Source: Batillaria attramentaria
Lineage: Eukaryota > Mollusca > Gastropoda > Batillariidae
NCBI GenBank assembly: GCA_018292915.2
Contig: JACVVK020000015.1
Span: 3,033,001 to 3,097,000 of the forward strand
Direction: 5' to 3'
Length of the DNA stretch: 64,000 bases
The notes beneath the pieces are model-generated. The model was not told where the DNA came from. It worked only from the letters and a program-made list of their open reading frames with translations, and ran no database searches. Each line of letters starts with the position of its first letter. Position 1 is the first letter of the stretch. Shown piece after piece: positions 12,552-25,155 of this stretch. Position numbers and translations under genes: made by a program.

Positions 12552-12859
12552 AGGCCACAGATACGCCGGGGATAGTGTAGGTGGTATTATCATCATGTAC
12601 TACACTAAAGCCGCAACTTTCACTGGCAGGTCAATGCCGCCTAATCTTTTTCAAAATGGACAGGTGATCTGATAATATCACTCTCAGAGCATTTCAAACG
12701 TCGTGTGTGCGTGTGTGCAGGCCACAGATACGCTGGGGTGTATTATCAACATCTACTACTACACTAAAGCCGCAACTTTCACTGGCAGGTCACTGCCGCC
12801 TAATCTTTTTCAAAATGGACAGGTGATCCGATAATATCACTCTCAGAGCATTTCAAACG

Positions 12860-12937
<78 letters not shown>
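12552..12937 (+). repeat. tandem duplication of about 166 bp, second copy expanded by (TG)n
   Basis: GGCCACAGATACGC at 12552 and GGCCACAGATACGC at 12719 start two nearly identical units. Both run through CTAAAGCCGCAACTTTCACT, CAAAATGGACAGGTGATC and TTTCAAACGTCGTGTGTG. The first unit ends in a short TG run; the second runs into an array of about 37 TG units. Confidence 0.9.
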
Positions 12938-12938
<1 letters not shown>

Positions 12939-13904
12939 GGTTTCGAGCTGGGGAATTGCTGAGGAAAACAAGACTGAAACCTGGGCAGGAGTGCAGAGGC
13001 AGTGCCTGCAGGGTATCCACAGGGGCATATAGTAGCCTCTCCTGGCACCCAGAAATAAAATACCGCCTTGCTACTGACATGCAAGTCTTCAAAAATGAAG
13101 ACTGTTCCACATGGTATTACAAGTATCAAAGGTAGCACAGTCAGGACACGGTTTCCGAACAGTGATACCGAGTGTTTCTATTCTCAATTTTGAGTAGCAC
13201 CGTGAGAAAGGAACCGTTTATCAACCAAACCACGACTTTTGACTGACGCAAAGACGTGTGTATGGTCAATTTCAAACATGTATACATAGCTTTACATCAC
13301 GTGAGAGCAATCATTGTCGAACTTAAAGATCTAAGCTCCCAACAAAAAGCTTTCCGAAGTGTGAAAAAAATTTACAGAGTCGAACGTGCAAGCACAGTCA
13401 ACTCTGTCACAGTTTCAGAGTTTTCAGCGTCCCTGAATCTCAATAAAAGCCAAGGGCAGCCTGATTTCACAGCTCAGTTTGCGTTTTGACACTGAGCGAG
13501 AAAGATCGTGCAGCACTCAACACCCGCTAGACACTGTAGCGATGTGTCTCGCCCACTGGTCAAAAGCCAAATAATGTCACGGCAAACTCGTGCTCTAGTT
13601 TCATACGGGTCCCCGAAGCGCTGAAAACTCTGCAACTGTGATAGAGTTGCCTGGATTATGCACAGTCGAAGGAGTCGCAGTTTAAAAACAAGGAGGAACG
13701 GCCCCGTCCTACAAAGTTGTTTCTCCAAACTTCATTTTATTTTGTCTTTGTTGTTATTGTTGCCGGTTCTCCCCTCTCCAAGTTCTACCAATGACACTAG
13801 ATCCTCTACGACCTCGACCGATTAGCCACGTGACTGGGGGTGGGGCCGGGTGGGGGAAGAAGGGAGGGAGAGAGAGAGAGGCAGAGAGAGAGGCAGAGAG
13901 AGAG

Positions 13905-14064
13905 GGTGGGTGGGTGGGTGTTTTCCCCCACATAAGGGTGATATCAAAGACGGGGCAACGAGAAAAAGGCCAGCACAAATATTTGGCCCCAGCGGCCAGG
14001 ATTCGAACTCTCGGCCCAAGCATTGAAAGTCCAACGCTCTACCATTCGGCCACCCTGGCTCCCC
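13905..14064 (-). mobile_element. tRNA-derived SINE, full copy
   Basis: On the minus strand it has GGCCGAATGGTAGAGCG (A-box-like) and GAGTTCGAATCC (a good B box), followed by the CAAATATTTGTGCTGGCC body and a CACC tail. It is bordered on both sides by (GA)n arrays at 13865-13904 and 14065-14092. Confidence 0.85.
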
Positions 14065-14117
14065 AGAGAGAGAGAGAGAGACAGACAGACAGAGAAGTCA
14101 GTTCCGTGATCTAAACA

Positions 14118-14515
14118 TTTGACGTCAGCCTCAGGCAGGTCGTCATACAGAGAGAGAGAGAGATGACGTCAATTCCGTGAAGTAAACTTTCGACGTCAGC
14201 CTCTAGCACTGAGATCGTCTGAGGATGCTTGTTCATGTCTTGTGATTTCCCTGTTGGCTTTGTGACTTCTCCGACTGAATTATTTTTCACATGAAATCTG
14301 GAAGATCTAGAGGGCTGATGAAATGTCGGTAGCAGTGGCGATACTTGCAGATTTTGTCTGTGAACCAAACATTTGACGTCAGCCTCACGCTGCTCGTCTG
14401 ACAGATGATACTTCTACATATCTTGTGATTTCCTTGTTGCTTTTGTGACTTCCGTGACTGAATTAATTTTGACATAAAATCTGGAAGATCTAGAGAGCTG
14501 ATGAAACGTGGACTT
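14118..14515 (+). repeat. imperfect direct duplications with TTGACGTCAGCCTC
   Basis: Three blocks begin with AAAC(A/T)TT(T/C)GACGTCAGCC near 14112, 14185 and 14366. The last two continue in parallel through CTTGTGATTTCC, TTTGTGACTTC and ATCTGGAAGATCTAGAG. Unit length is about 180 bases where complete. Confidence 0.75.
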
Positions 14516-14769
14516 AAGTGCCTTGGTTTGTACTTACGAAATTGGAACTTTTTTGACCGGCGCTTCTCGCAGAAACGTGAAAAATGTGTTTATCTAAAAG
14601 CTCTGCTATTCTTAATACTAAAGCTATAATAGTGCAGCAGTTCATGTCATATGTGCAGTTGGCACAAGTGACAAAAATACCGGAATGATGAGTAATTTGA
14701 AGGAGTCTTTTCATAGATATTTGGCCTTATATGCAAACCACCCCTACCTCGGAAATATTTTTCTTACAC

Positions 14770-15039
14770 AAAACCTGTCAGAGCTACATGGCTGTGCTAC
14801 GAAAACAGGCAGTATAATTGGATGATCTTCCCAATTTTAGAAAATGAAGCCATTTGAACATTTTTTTCGAAAAAATTCGTAACATGGCCGATTTTTAAAA
14901 ATCGGCGATAACTCTTTTGAAAATGCAGTAGGCTAAAAATCGTGAAAAATAGGTCTGGAGAAGGTGAATTCCCATTTTATCTCAAAGTAAAAAGGCCTCC
15001 AACGAGGTGGTTTAGGAGATAGCCATCATTACATCCGTC

Positions 15040-15070
<31 letters not shown>

Positions 15071-15277
15071 TTCCCGCCAAAAAGAACGCAGCAGCAAAGT
15101 GTGCACGTAAGGTGTCTATGACGCAGATTTCGTTACGTCACTGTGTGCGTGAAAGTAAGTATTGTGTGGAAAAACGTCACAGTCTTGTTTTGTATCACTG
15201 AAACTTGCTGCTGCGCGTAGCAAAATCTGCCCCGTCTCATAAAGTTGTTTCTCTATAGAGAAACAACTTAAAAACGC
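14770..15277 (-). mobile_element. dispersed repeat family X, copy 1
   Basis: The reverse complement aligns along its length with 54518-55018 plus 63933-64000. Landmarks are the palindrome TTTCTCTATAGAGAAA at one end, GCAGCAGCAAGTTTCAGT, AATACAAAACAAGACTGTGA, TTCTTTTTGGCGGGA, an internal (TG)n, and ATGTTCAAATGGCTTCATTT. There is no ORF. The left limit beyond 14770 is not visible because the other copy runs off the window. The class is unknown. Confidence 0.85.
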
Positions 15278-16139
15278 AATGTTTGCGGCTTTTTGCTGAG
15301 ATTGCAGACCTTTAAAAGCGGGCTAGCACAAACACACACTCGTCATGACAGCACCCCGTGTATTACGTATAACCGACAAATCAAACAGACTCTAGTTTGT
15401 CGTGGTCAAGGTGCACGCGCACACAGCCGACCGAAACACCTTCCCTTGAGATCTGACACCATGCATCTCTTGTCCGGAACACATGATCCAATTTATTCAG
15501 TGGCGTGGCATCGTTATCTGTGTGCTTCAGTGGAGTACGTTACACAATGTTTGCGGCCTGTCGTAAAACTTTGTAGACCCTCCCTTGGGCTACGTGACAC
15601 AGATGCAAATCTGGAGGAAAACGCTATATATTCCTCTTACACATAACGCTGCAGATGACACCCTAGAAATGCTTTACAATTCACCAAAAAAATTCACAAA
15701 AATCAGGCAGCCATAGACTCATGTGTAGAGGAAATTTAAACAAATTCCAATATTCCGTTTTTTTGGCAATGTTGGCAGCGACCACATACCCCCCTCATTC
15801 CACGGTCGTCTGGTGGCTCCTGTGCCAGCCGCGCATGAATACAAATAGTCCACAAGCCAGCCTCATTTTTCCCTAATTTTACTATTACCTGGCATGAAAC
15901 TTGTTTACAAAGCCAACAAAAAGCACCAGATTGCCATTTTTTACTCTGCACACAAATTTTAAAAGGGGCAAAGATTTTCTACTATATTTAGCCGAGTCAA
16001 GTTCTTACTACATGCCCCGGAAGCTAATACCGTCACGTAACCTGTTAAGGGACTGGTGAATGACTGCAATCCTGCCTTGAAAGGAACAAGGAAAATCTGT
16101 ACCGTTTATCCTACACCTTCGTAAACACACAAAATGTCA

Positions 16140-16308
16140 GGGAGGGCGGGTGAGTGTTTGGGAGTTTTGGGTCCTTTTCCACCACGCAAGGGTGATATCA
16201 AAGATGAGGCAACGAGAAAAAGGCCAGTACAAATACCAGGCCCCAGCCTGGATTCGAACTCACGACCCGAGAGTCCAACGCTCTGCCATTCGGCTATGCC
16301 GCCTCACC
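16140..16308 (-). mobile_element. tRNA-derived SINE, full copy
   Basis: On the minus strand: TAGCCGAATGGCAGAGCG (A-box-like), GTGAGTTCGAATCC (B box), the GTACTGGCCTTTTTCTCGTT body, GGTGGAAAAGGACCC and a CACTCACCC tail. Confidence 0.8.
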
Positions 16309-16431
16309 CAAAATGCCAGGGAGCCGGAAGGTTTGGATGGTGGATGTCAAGGAAAATGGCCTTTACCACGTTCACAAACTACCACGAATGAAAGCGAGAC
16401 GAGGAAAAACGACACAAGGAAAGCAAAGCAA

Positions 16432-16433
<2 letters not shown>

Positions 16434-16507
<74 letters not shown>
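16434..16507. repeat. (AC)n microsatellite
   Basis: About 36 AC units. The flanking 16510-16957 shows nothing recognisable. Confidence 0.95.
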
Positions 16508-16508
<1 letters not shown>

Positions 16509-16957
16509 GCGTTGACATAAACAGGGTTATACGGCGTTAGAGCAAACAGTGGCTCCATCCAATGAATTTATATATACAACACGGCTGAAAGAGTGCGGTC
16601 ACCCATGAATATTCATGAACGTGGTGTGCATTACAGACAGATCCAGCTGCCAGAGAAGCTCATGAAAATGTATGCGTCGGTCGACAGACACTGTCTAAAA
16701 AATGTATCATAAGAACCCCTAGCAAATCACCACAAAGCAGTTCAGGGCCGACGTACGTTATATTATTGCGAAGAGTTCACCACAATCGTAAACTACAATT
16801 ATTTCAAAGTTATTCAGCGACAATCCGGAAGAGGAGTTTCTACAGCGCCAAAGGGGAACAACACGCCATCATTCCCGGCATTGACTCTGTTACAGCTAGC
16901 TACACCTAGGACTGACCTTACAAACTGGACATGGACCTATGTATCAGGGCCTTTAAG

Positions 16958-17725
16958 TGGTCCATGATCCAAATGGAGGAATACTGTGTAGCATTATTTT
17001 AGTGACGAAATGGCAAAGCCACGAGCATGTGTCTGCTTTATGCTAGGGGTGTCTGCGGGAATGCTCCTGCAGTTTTTTTGTTTGTTTGTTTTTTAAGACT
17101 AAGCTCTTTGCAGTTTGGTGTATTTTGGCATGATTTTAAGTGCTTCTGAGAAGGAAAGACTTCTCTCGGAAGAAACTTTTTTCAGAATTAGTCTAAAATC
17201 TGTGCACTTTGGTGTATTTTGGCATGATTTTAAGTGCTTCTGAGGAGGAAAGACTTTTCTCGGAAGAAACTTTTTCAGAATTAGTCTAAAATCTGTGCAC
17301 TCTGGTGTATTTTGGCATGATTTTAAGTGCTTCTGAGGAGGAAAGACTTTTCTCGGAAGAAACTTTTTTCAGAATTAGTCTAAAATCTGTGCACTTTCTT
17401 GTATTTTGGCATGATTTTAAGTGCTTCTGAGGAGGAAAGACTTTTCTCGGAAGAAACTTTTTCAGAATTAGTCTAAAATCTGTGCACTTTCTTGTATTTT
17501 GGCATGATTTTAAGTGCTTCTGAGGAGGAAAGACTTTTCTCGGAAGAAACTTTTTCAGAATTAGTCTAAAATCTGTGCACTTGGGTGTATTTTGGCATGA
17601 TTCTCAGTGCTTCTGACGGCCGTAAACACACATTCGGGGGGGGGGGGGGGGGGAGGGAGAAAATTTTTAGCCAAAGGTGGAAATCCACCAAAAGGTGGGA
17701 GACTTTAAGCCCTGATCTATAGCTG
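16958..17725 (+). mobile_element. dispersed repeat family Y, copy 1, with 93 bp tandem units
   Basis: The element starts near GGTCCATGATCCAAATGGAG. It contains five to six tandem units of 93-94 bases (GTCTAAAATCTGTGCACTTT, TTTTGGCATGATTTTAAGTG, GAAAGACTTTTCTCGGAAGA), then a poly-G run. It ends in a hairpin CCACC-AAAA-GGTGG followed by GAGACTTTAAGCCCTGA. Head, satellite unit and hairpin all recur in the same order at 42625-43455. The hairpin plus CTGA end is reminiscent of a Helitron-type terminus, but no helicase gene is present. Confidence 0.8.
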
Positions 17726-17991
17726 TTGATAATTTGTCATTCGATACTGCCTTTGTTCGATAGTTTGCCGGATTACCCAAGCCAGCTGCACTCCCAAGAC
17801 CATACCTGAACGTCGAGTATCTATATATTGGTAATGAGGTCTGAGGGGAAACCTACCGCTTACATAGCTATCAGGCTGTTTGCCAAATGAACACATGTTC
17901 CTTTTGGCCACTGCGACCATTTTCGTGACTTTGTGGCTTCTAATAGTACAGCAATTTATATGACTTTTTTTGGCATAGCGTGTACTACACG

Positions 17992-18160
<169 letters not shown>

Positions 18161-18208
18161 GATGGACAAAGTCGCTAAAATAGCCATCAGTCAGCACTGT
18201 CTAGCTGA

Positions 18209-18435
18209 GCCCGTGTGTAGTAGTCGAGGTTAGGGCTTTTAGCTCCGGGTTAGAGTCTAACCTCGTACTAAACTAGCTATAGGGTTAAATTTTCTGTTGC
18301 TTAAATCAAGAAGCGGGCCCATTCCAGCAAGGTGCCTAGGCCGTTATAGAAGGAATTTTTTTTTTCTCCTTACGTTCTTCGCTTCCTTTTGTATTTAATT
18401 TTGCTAAATTAACCTCGAGTTTTACATACGGGCCC
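18209..18435 (+). mobile_element. MITE family A, copy 3 (shortened)
   Basis: GCCCGTGTGTAGTAGTCGAG to TCGAGTTTTACATACGGGCC, with a shorter middle than copy 1: the TTTTGCTTTTGGGTTTC segment and the neighbouring GGCCC words are missing. Confidence 0.8.
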
Positions 18436-18767
18436 AGTCCGCAACCAAACGACGTCGTTCGCTCAGTACGCGATACGCTTCTGCATACGTAGAACAATAC
18501 CTACGCCAACAAGAGTCACCACAATGACTTCAGGTGCCTTATTGTGTCCACGGATTAAGCGCATCCGATAAAAAGGTTTTCCACAGCGTTGCTATATGCC
18601 TGACACACGTTTTGAGACTATGAGGAAGCAATATTACACGCCAACAAGGGTTTGCAACGCGTCTAGACGAAGACGCTGACAAGGCAAAATCGTCTTTTCT
18701 GCACCTCTTCACTTCTCGCAGGCGAGGTCACAGACAGGAACCTGCGCCATCACGATTGCCATGGACA

Positions 18768-19150
18768 CTTTATGTATAGTGCCAGAGATGCAAGATCGTG
18801 CCATCGGAAATTGATCGAGCTGATTTCGAGTCAAAACCCACAGCCACAGAAGAGAGCGAGGAGAAGGGTTGGGTTGGTATGGGGGGGGGGGGAGGAGGGA
18901 CCGAGTTTGGCTTGGATACCACATGTACTGCCAGAGATGCGAGACCGTGCCATCGCAAATAGGTCAATTTGATTCGAATGCCACAGCTCAATGCAGAACG
19001 AAAGAAGGGGTGGAGTGGGGGCGTAGGCAGCGACATTACCGTGGCCACTTCATATAACGCCACAAATTTAAGACCGTGCTATAGCAAATTGGTCGCACTG
19101 ACTCGAATGCCACGGCTACAGAACAGGGATGGGAAGTCAAGAGGAAGTAA
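18768..19150 (+). repeat. three diverged direct repeats of about 130 bp
   Basis: GCCAGAGATG(C/A) ... GACCGTGCCATCGCAAAT ... TCGAATGCCACAGC and the matching parts of two more blocks start near 18781, 18931 and 19061. Each is followed by a purine-rich GAAGG/GGGG tract. No coding potential is seen. From 19150 to 19760 the DNA is CpG-rich without a recognised gene. Confidence 0.7.
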
Positions 19151-19958
19151 GGGGGAGGAGGGGGGGGGGTGTTGGCTGATCCCAGACAGCACCGGTCATT
19201 GTCAGGGAGGCGATGGGGATTTACGGGTTATATTTATGTAAATGGCGGCGGTCCCAAACGACCGTCCGGCTATGATGTCGCACGACAGGGCTAGTCCCTG
19301 GACACCGGCAGTGTCGGTTCGAACAAAATGGTGCCAGGCGCCTGCTGCCAAAAGAATCGCAAGAACAATTTCATGCAGACGAGTTGAAAGTTCGGAAAGT
19401 TCAACTCCCTAATTCAAACGTCTACCTTCGGAAGTTGTCCCTTTAAGTCCTACAGCCGTCCCGGTAAAGGAAGTTATAATATCCGTGAAACCGTACTGCG
19501 CGCTTGGAATTGGGTGCACCATGTTTCTACTTCCGCTTCCCAAGTGCCATGCGCGCCGTAAACATGTCCACCCACCTGGTGCCCCAGCTTCGCTTCGTCT
19601 CTGCCTGCTTCGCTGCGAAATGATTTGCGCTTGTAATCGAAGTGTGTTGTAATGCATCCAAACGCCATTTTGAACTTTGACCGGGTCGCTGAATGCTCAT
19701 TTTGTCGGCAATAACTCTTCGCCTGATAGAATCTTGAGCAAGGTAATAGCAGGGTGTGTGCCGTGTGTGTGTGGGGGGGGGGGGGGGGGGGCACTTTTCA
19801 TCACAGACTATCAGACACGAACCATACAATAATAAAAAAAATAAAAAAATAAAATGCAAGCTTCTTCACCAAACCGCCCTGAGGCTGCGGTTGAACTACC
19901 AATGTACGTTTCCCAAAACTGTGATAAATCCAAACAAAAATACAATCACAAAAAAGAA

Positions 19959-19960
<2 letters not shown>

Positions 19961-20020
<60 letters not shown>
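19961..20020. repeat. (AC)n microsatellite
   Basis: About 30 AC units. A poly-G run of about 20 lies at 19770-19790. Confidence 0.95.
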
Positions 20021-20022
<2 letters not shown>

Positions 20023-20189
20023 TTCCCGAACACGTGGTCGACCAGCTACAGCAAATGCAATCACTACTGTTTTGCAGCAGCCATGTTTCATGGGGTGCAC
20101 GACAAACTATCCACGCAGGCACGAAGGACAATCGTTTGGAACGGCGGCACTGGTGGTGGTCAGTGACGGTGACCATTTCGTGAACAAAA

Positions 20190-20743
20190 CTGTATCAGTT
20201 GGATACTCAGTAGTACAATCCCAGCCAAAACCAGTGTGATACCAGTTGGATACTCTGTATTATATATGAGCCAAAACCAGTGTGATATCAGTTGGATACT
20301 CTGTAGTATGCATGAGCCAAAGCCAGTGTGATATCAGTTGGATACTCTGTAGTATGCATGAGCCAAAGCCAGTGTGATATCAGTTGGATACTCTGTAGTA
20401 TGCATGAGCCAAAACCAGTGTGATATCAGTTGGATACTCTGTAGTATGCGTGAGCCAAAACCAGTATGATATCAGTTGGATACTCTGTAGTATGCATGAG
20501 CCAAAACCAGTGTGATATCAGTTGGATACTCTGTAGTATACATGAGCCAAAACCAGTGTGATATCAGTTGGATACTCTGTAGTATACATGAGCCAAAACC
20601 AGTGTGATATCAGTTGGATACTCTGTAGTATGCATGAGCCAAAACCAGTGTGATATCAGTTGGATACTCTGTAGTATGCATGAGCCAAAACCAGTGTCGT
20701 ATCAGTTGGATACTCTGTAGTATACATGAGCCAAAACCAGTGT
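20190..20743 (+). repeat. 46 bp minisatellite, about twelve units
   Basis: The unit is ATCAGTTGGATACTCTGTAG followed by TATGCATGAGCCAAAACCAGTGTGAT (shown in two parts). Units differ by one to three bases (AAACC/AAGCC, TGCATG/TACATG/TGCGTG), and the first unit is the most diverged. Confidence 0.95.
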
Positions 20744-21900
20744 GGTAACGAAGTCGTTCTGATTCTGCGCTGAAGACCCTGAACGCCCCCATGACGAAGC
20801 GGACTATTTGCCAACACAGGCAGTGAATTCTTCGATCGCTCAGAAACCCCACCCTCACAAACTAAGTACCAGGACTTCAGTCAGTTCGCATTCTGAGGTA
20901 CTTCTACTGCACGCGGCAATTCTCTGGATCTATGATACGAAGACAACAGGTGGGTGGGTTGGCTGCATTCCTAGTACTAAATGAATCCCGTCATGTGATG
21001 ATTCTGAACAACTGCACGGATGCTAACACCCTCACTCCACCTCCAACTATCTTAACTCCCATCCGGCCACCACCCAACCCAATTACCGCTCCTGCATCTT
21101 TAAATACGTTCAGGAAACCCTTCTTTCCGAAACCGAATTTCCCGACCACTTTAGTAGTAGAGTAAATATTGTTTGCCCTGTTTTGCTGCTTTCTTTGAAA
21201 TACAAGAAATGGAGAATAAGTGTGTTAGGTAACACTGCAGTGAGACACTAAGTGCTTCTCTCCCAAGTCCTGCCAGCAAACTCTGTTCTCGCTGTATATT
21301 CAATTGCAGCTGTAAGTGCATACACTGGTTCAGACTAAAATGTTTATTTGAAAGTCTGTAAAGAATGACGTATGAATGATGCTTTGCACTTTTTGGAGAC
21401 CGACTGCGGAGTAAAATTAACAATGTGTCCGATTGTCGAGCCGACCGTCTCAACTAAGTCAATCGGGTGGGATTTTTTTTTTCTTCTTCTTCAGTTAACA
21501 ATTATTTACCTTGGCCTGCATGGTTCAAGTCCGAACTACAGCAAAAACCAATGTTATGGTTGACTACAGCGATCAGTGTGGACAGTCCTCCACTCCCCTC
21601 CCCCTCCCCACAACTGATGTGCACCAAACCGTGACTTGAATGAAGACTCGGCCTTCCCCATGCGGTCTTTCAACCCCGCTCAAGTCAGCCATTGTGTTGG
21701 GAACACAGACCTAAAAAAAGATAGACCCACTGCCGCACGCTGCCACCGCTGCTTGCGAGTGTCGCTATCGCGGCCATCTTGTGAATACATGTACTGGTCA
21801 GAACTCAGATGCTCTGTGTACAGGACGCCTCGTCAGTGGAATTACAAAGTTCTTTAGAAAGACGTCATCAGAAATCAAATGTGACGTAAGATAAAGCGGA

Positions 21901-21982
21901 CCAATGCTATGCGCGCTATGTAAACAGCTGATAGCGTCTGGCCAATGCTGTGCGCGCTATGTAAACAGCTGATAGCGTCTGG
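21901..21982 (+). repeat. 41 bp direct duplication
   Basis: CCAATGCTATGCGCGCTATG ... GATAGCGTCTGG is present twice in tandem with one difference (CTA/CTG). The unit contains GCGCGC and a CAGCTG E-box core. Confidence 0.9.
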
Positions 21983-22732
21983 CACTTCCAGGTACTCGCA
22001 ACATGGCGCGCGGCGGCGTCACACTTCCAGCACCAAAGGGGGTCTATCTTTTTCAGGTCTGTGGTTGGGACGTGTTGGGTGGATGACCTTGGATCAGAAC
22101 AGAGCCTTGCGGGCTCTGATAGCCACCACGCAGTTGTTGGCTCTCGGCCGAGCTCGTCGATCTATGATACAGTCCTTGAGGCTGAACTGTGACCAAAAAA
22201 AAAACAACAAAAAAACCCATCGTGTCGCTGCCGAGATCGCCACTGATGGGTCTCAGAAACTACACCAATATAACTGCCAAAACAAGGATACAATATTTTA
22301 TGATGATAATAGTAATAGTATTCTCATGATAATAATATAGGCTTTTCATCCAAATTACTGTGATTGGCTCTACTGAAGGGCCACGAACTGAGCCCAAAGC
22401 GCCCGCTCTGCCGGTCAGGTGAACAACATTCTGTCATACACTGGACATCAACACATCACAATCACGTGGTGTCAGTGGAGGGTCAGCTCAGCTATTCTGT
22501 AGGAAGTTTATATTCTATTCATTTCTATTTTTTGTGAGCTAAAGTACACTGAAGTTATCTGTCACTTGCAAGGTTGCTATAAAATGAATGTTCATGTGAC
22601 TGAGCCTGCTGTAAGTTTATCTTGTTAATGCCGGGTCAAAACTGGTCCTTAGACCAGCTGGTCTAAAACTGGTCCACAATACACAGAAACACTAAGTAAA
22701 TCTGTTTAAACCAAAATAGACTATAAGCATCT

Positions 22733-23004
22733 GGGCCTGTATGCAATAGTTGAGGTTACGGCTTTTAGCACCGGGTTAGAGTCTAACCTCAAACTAAACT
22801 AGCTCTAGGGTTAAATTTTCTGTTGTTGTTTTAAATCAAGAAGCAGGCCCATTCCAGCAAAGTGCCGAAGCCGTTATAGAGGGATTTTTTCTTCCTTTCT
22901 TCGCTTCTTTTAGTATTTGGTTTTGCTTTTGGGTTTCTTTTGTCCTAGTCTGCGTTAGGCTGTAGCCATGGGTTAAATTAACCTTGACTTTCACACATGG
23001 GCCC
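22733..23004 (+). mobile_element. MITE family A, copy 4
   Basis: GGGCCTGTATGCAATAGTTG to TTGACTTTCACACATGGGCC, with every internal landmark of copy 1 in order. It is the most CpG-decayed copy (TG/CA replaces several CG), which suggests it is the oldest. Confidence 0.85.
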
Positions 23005-23428
23005 TGGACAGAAATTCCAAGAAGACAAAAGAAACAAGACTAATGAATCTGACAATCAGATTCACCAAAGAAAACCGCGGCAAATAACGCTTTCATGTCC
23101 AGCACCACCCGTCACACGACAGGCCAAAATAATGCCAGTTGTCAAAAATGCCAGTGGTGGCTTAGGCGAGGCCTCAGTCCAGATGGAGTTTCAAATGCAC
23201 CAAGCCGAGACTCATTGACCCAGAACTAATAACTTGGCCAGCGTTTGTGTGAAGCAGGTATTGACTACCTATGAAGCCTGTAACAGCTGTCTGCATTCAT
23301 TCCTGATATTCAGAGCCCTGCTAGGTGGAGTAAAGTTGGTATATATAGCTGTAATTAAGTGATACTGATCAGTCATGGCACCCCCATCCCCCACTACCGC
23401 CACCCAACACCCAGTCTGAAACTGAGAG

Positions 23429-23432
<4 letters not shown>

Positions 23433-23488
<56 letters not shown>
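23433..23488. repeat. (AC)n microsatellite
   Basis: About 28 AC units, followed at 23515-23540 by a TATACATG-rich stretch. Confidence 0.9.
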
Positions 23489-23490
<2 letters not shown>

Positions 23491-23645
23491 AAAATGCATG
23501 TACTGCACACCCTGTATATATACATGTATATATATGCTCTTCACATTCAAATACTGAATCTGCATCAATGGTTGCACACTTGACGATGACTTTAAAATCA
23601 CTATGAAGGAGTTAACCGTCTTCTACTGATCTCGAGAGCCGGAAG

Positions 23646-24140
23646 AAAACTGAAAGCTACAAAGAAACAAGTATATATATAATTTTCTAAGAGCATCTGC
23701 CATACAATTTTAATGCTGCCCAACTGACATTGTCACCGACTCAATACATAAAACAGGATCCGAATATAAGAAACTGATTTGGTCTTAACTCAATTCCTAC
23801 CGAGTCAGTTTATGAAAGCTGCAAAGAAACAAGTATATATAATTTTCTAAGAGCATCTGCCAATACAATTTTAATGCTATCCAACTGACATTGTCACTAA
23901 CTCAATACATAAAACAGGATCCGAATATATGCATAAGAAACTGATTTGGTCTTAAAGAAAAGGAAACGGTAATGACTGCAAAGTGGTTAGAAGTTAAACA
24001 AATAAAAGCGACATAGATAAAAGGGACAGAAACCACTTAACATTCACAAACGACGGCACGGGTCAACGTTTCGGCTTTCGCCTTCCTCAGGACACAAACA
24101 AATGATTTGGTCTTAACTCAATTCCTACCAAGTCAGTTTA
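23646..24140 (+). repeat. direct duplication of about 165 bp; second unit split by an insertion
   Basis: GAAAGCTACAAAGAAACAAG at 23651 and GAAAGCTGCAAAGAAACAAG at 23815 begin two copies that run through AATTTTCTAAGAGCATCTGC and AAAACAGGATCCGAATATA to TTGGTCTTAACTCAATTCCT. In the second copy this end is displaced by the 147-base insertion at 23956-24102. Confidence 0.9.
23956..24102 (-). mobile_element. 147 bp insertion with 14 bp target duplication and a hammerhead-like core
   Basis: TGATTTGGTCTTAA occurs at 23942-23955 and again at 24103-24116. The undisturbed upstream unit has it only once, so the bases between are an insertion. On the minus strand, 24090 to 24068 reads CTGAGGA, a short stem GGC-GAAA-GCC, then GAAAC. 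That is the CUGANGA / stem II / GAAA arrangement of a hammerhead ribozyme, known from Penelope-like and related retroelements. A convincing stem III and cleavage site were not found. Confidence 0.6.
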
Positions 24141-24394
24141 GGGTTGTGCACGAATGGCCTCAATAAAATAAAATAAAAATCATGATTAATTCATGGATGC
24201 ATGCAAGTGGATTTAAAATTAGGCCTAGTGGGAGTGTTGCACTTTGATTAAACTGGTGTTTGCTGCAGTAAGAGCTGTCAAGGAACCAAGAAACTATTTT
24301 CGGATACAGGACCAAAACCGAAAAAAGTAAAAGACGTGGGATACACATGTGCGGTAGGAAATGTGTTAATTTCACACCAATACATAGTTTAGTT

Positions 24395-24475
24395 GCATAG
24401 TATTAGACTTGGACATCACACATTACTTTAGGATCTGTGTTTAATATGTATGGATTTGTATGTCTAGATAAATTA

Positions 24476-24552
<77 letters not shown>

Positions 24553-24627
24553 CCAGAAGAAAATTTTCTGCCATCGACAGACAATAAAGTTATATTGAAT
24601 TGAATATTGAATTGAATTGAATTGAAT
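24395..24627 (+). mobile_element. microsatellite-carrying repeat family W, full copy
   Basis: GCATAGTATTAGACTTGGAC, GGATCTGTGTTTAATATGTA, TCTAGATAAATTAATG, then (TG)n, AGCCAGAAGAAAATTTTCTG, CAATAAAGTTATATTGAA and (TTGAA)n. It matches 28082-28263 on both sides of the microsatellite, so the TG array belongs to the mobile unit. Confidence 0.85.
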
Positions 24628-25155
24628 ACATGCATAATATAATGGTCATAATGGAAGACTGACATAACTTGGGGGAGGGTCGTGTAAGTAAACTGGCAAA
24701 TGCTGTTGTGTTTGCTCTTTCGCTGCCAGCAGAGCTAACATCAATACCGGACAAATGGTTCTCAATCAATAGGTTAATTACAATGTGTCATCTCCATAAC
24801 TTGGAAATGACAGTTCCGCATGAACCACAGGTTCGTCATATCAACCTCAGTGATATCCTGCCACAGACTGTCCAAATATCATGATCAGAGATAATGGGTG
24901 TCCAAACTATGCCCAGTCAACAACAAAAATGGCTTTAGGCAAATGTGTATGCATCATCAAATTAGCGAGGTCGCTGAAATGACAGCAGCTCTGCACACTA
25001 CAATTATGCCCACTCAAATATCCTGCAAATTGTCCCAATTTTCTTTCCAGGCATTTGCAAACCAACTTAACGTCATAGTTCTGCCCTTTGGAAAAGACAA
25101 GAACTGAAGAAGCATCTCGGTTACTGATGTATGCAATGCATACATGTCTTCTTAC

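Noticed and set aside
19409..19657. Minus-strand exon MVHPIPSAQY ending in phase 1
   Set aside because: The would-be donor is GTTTCA, which is too weak, and nothing else supports it.
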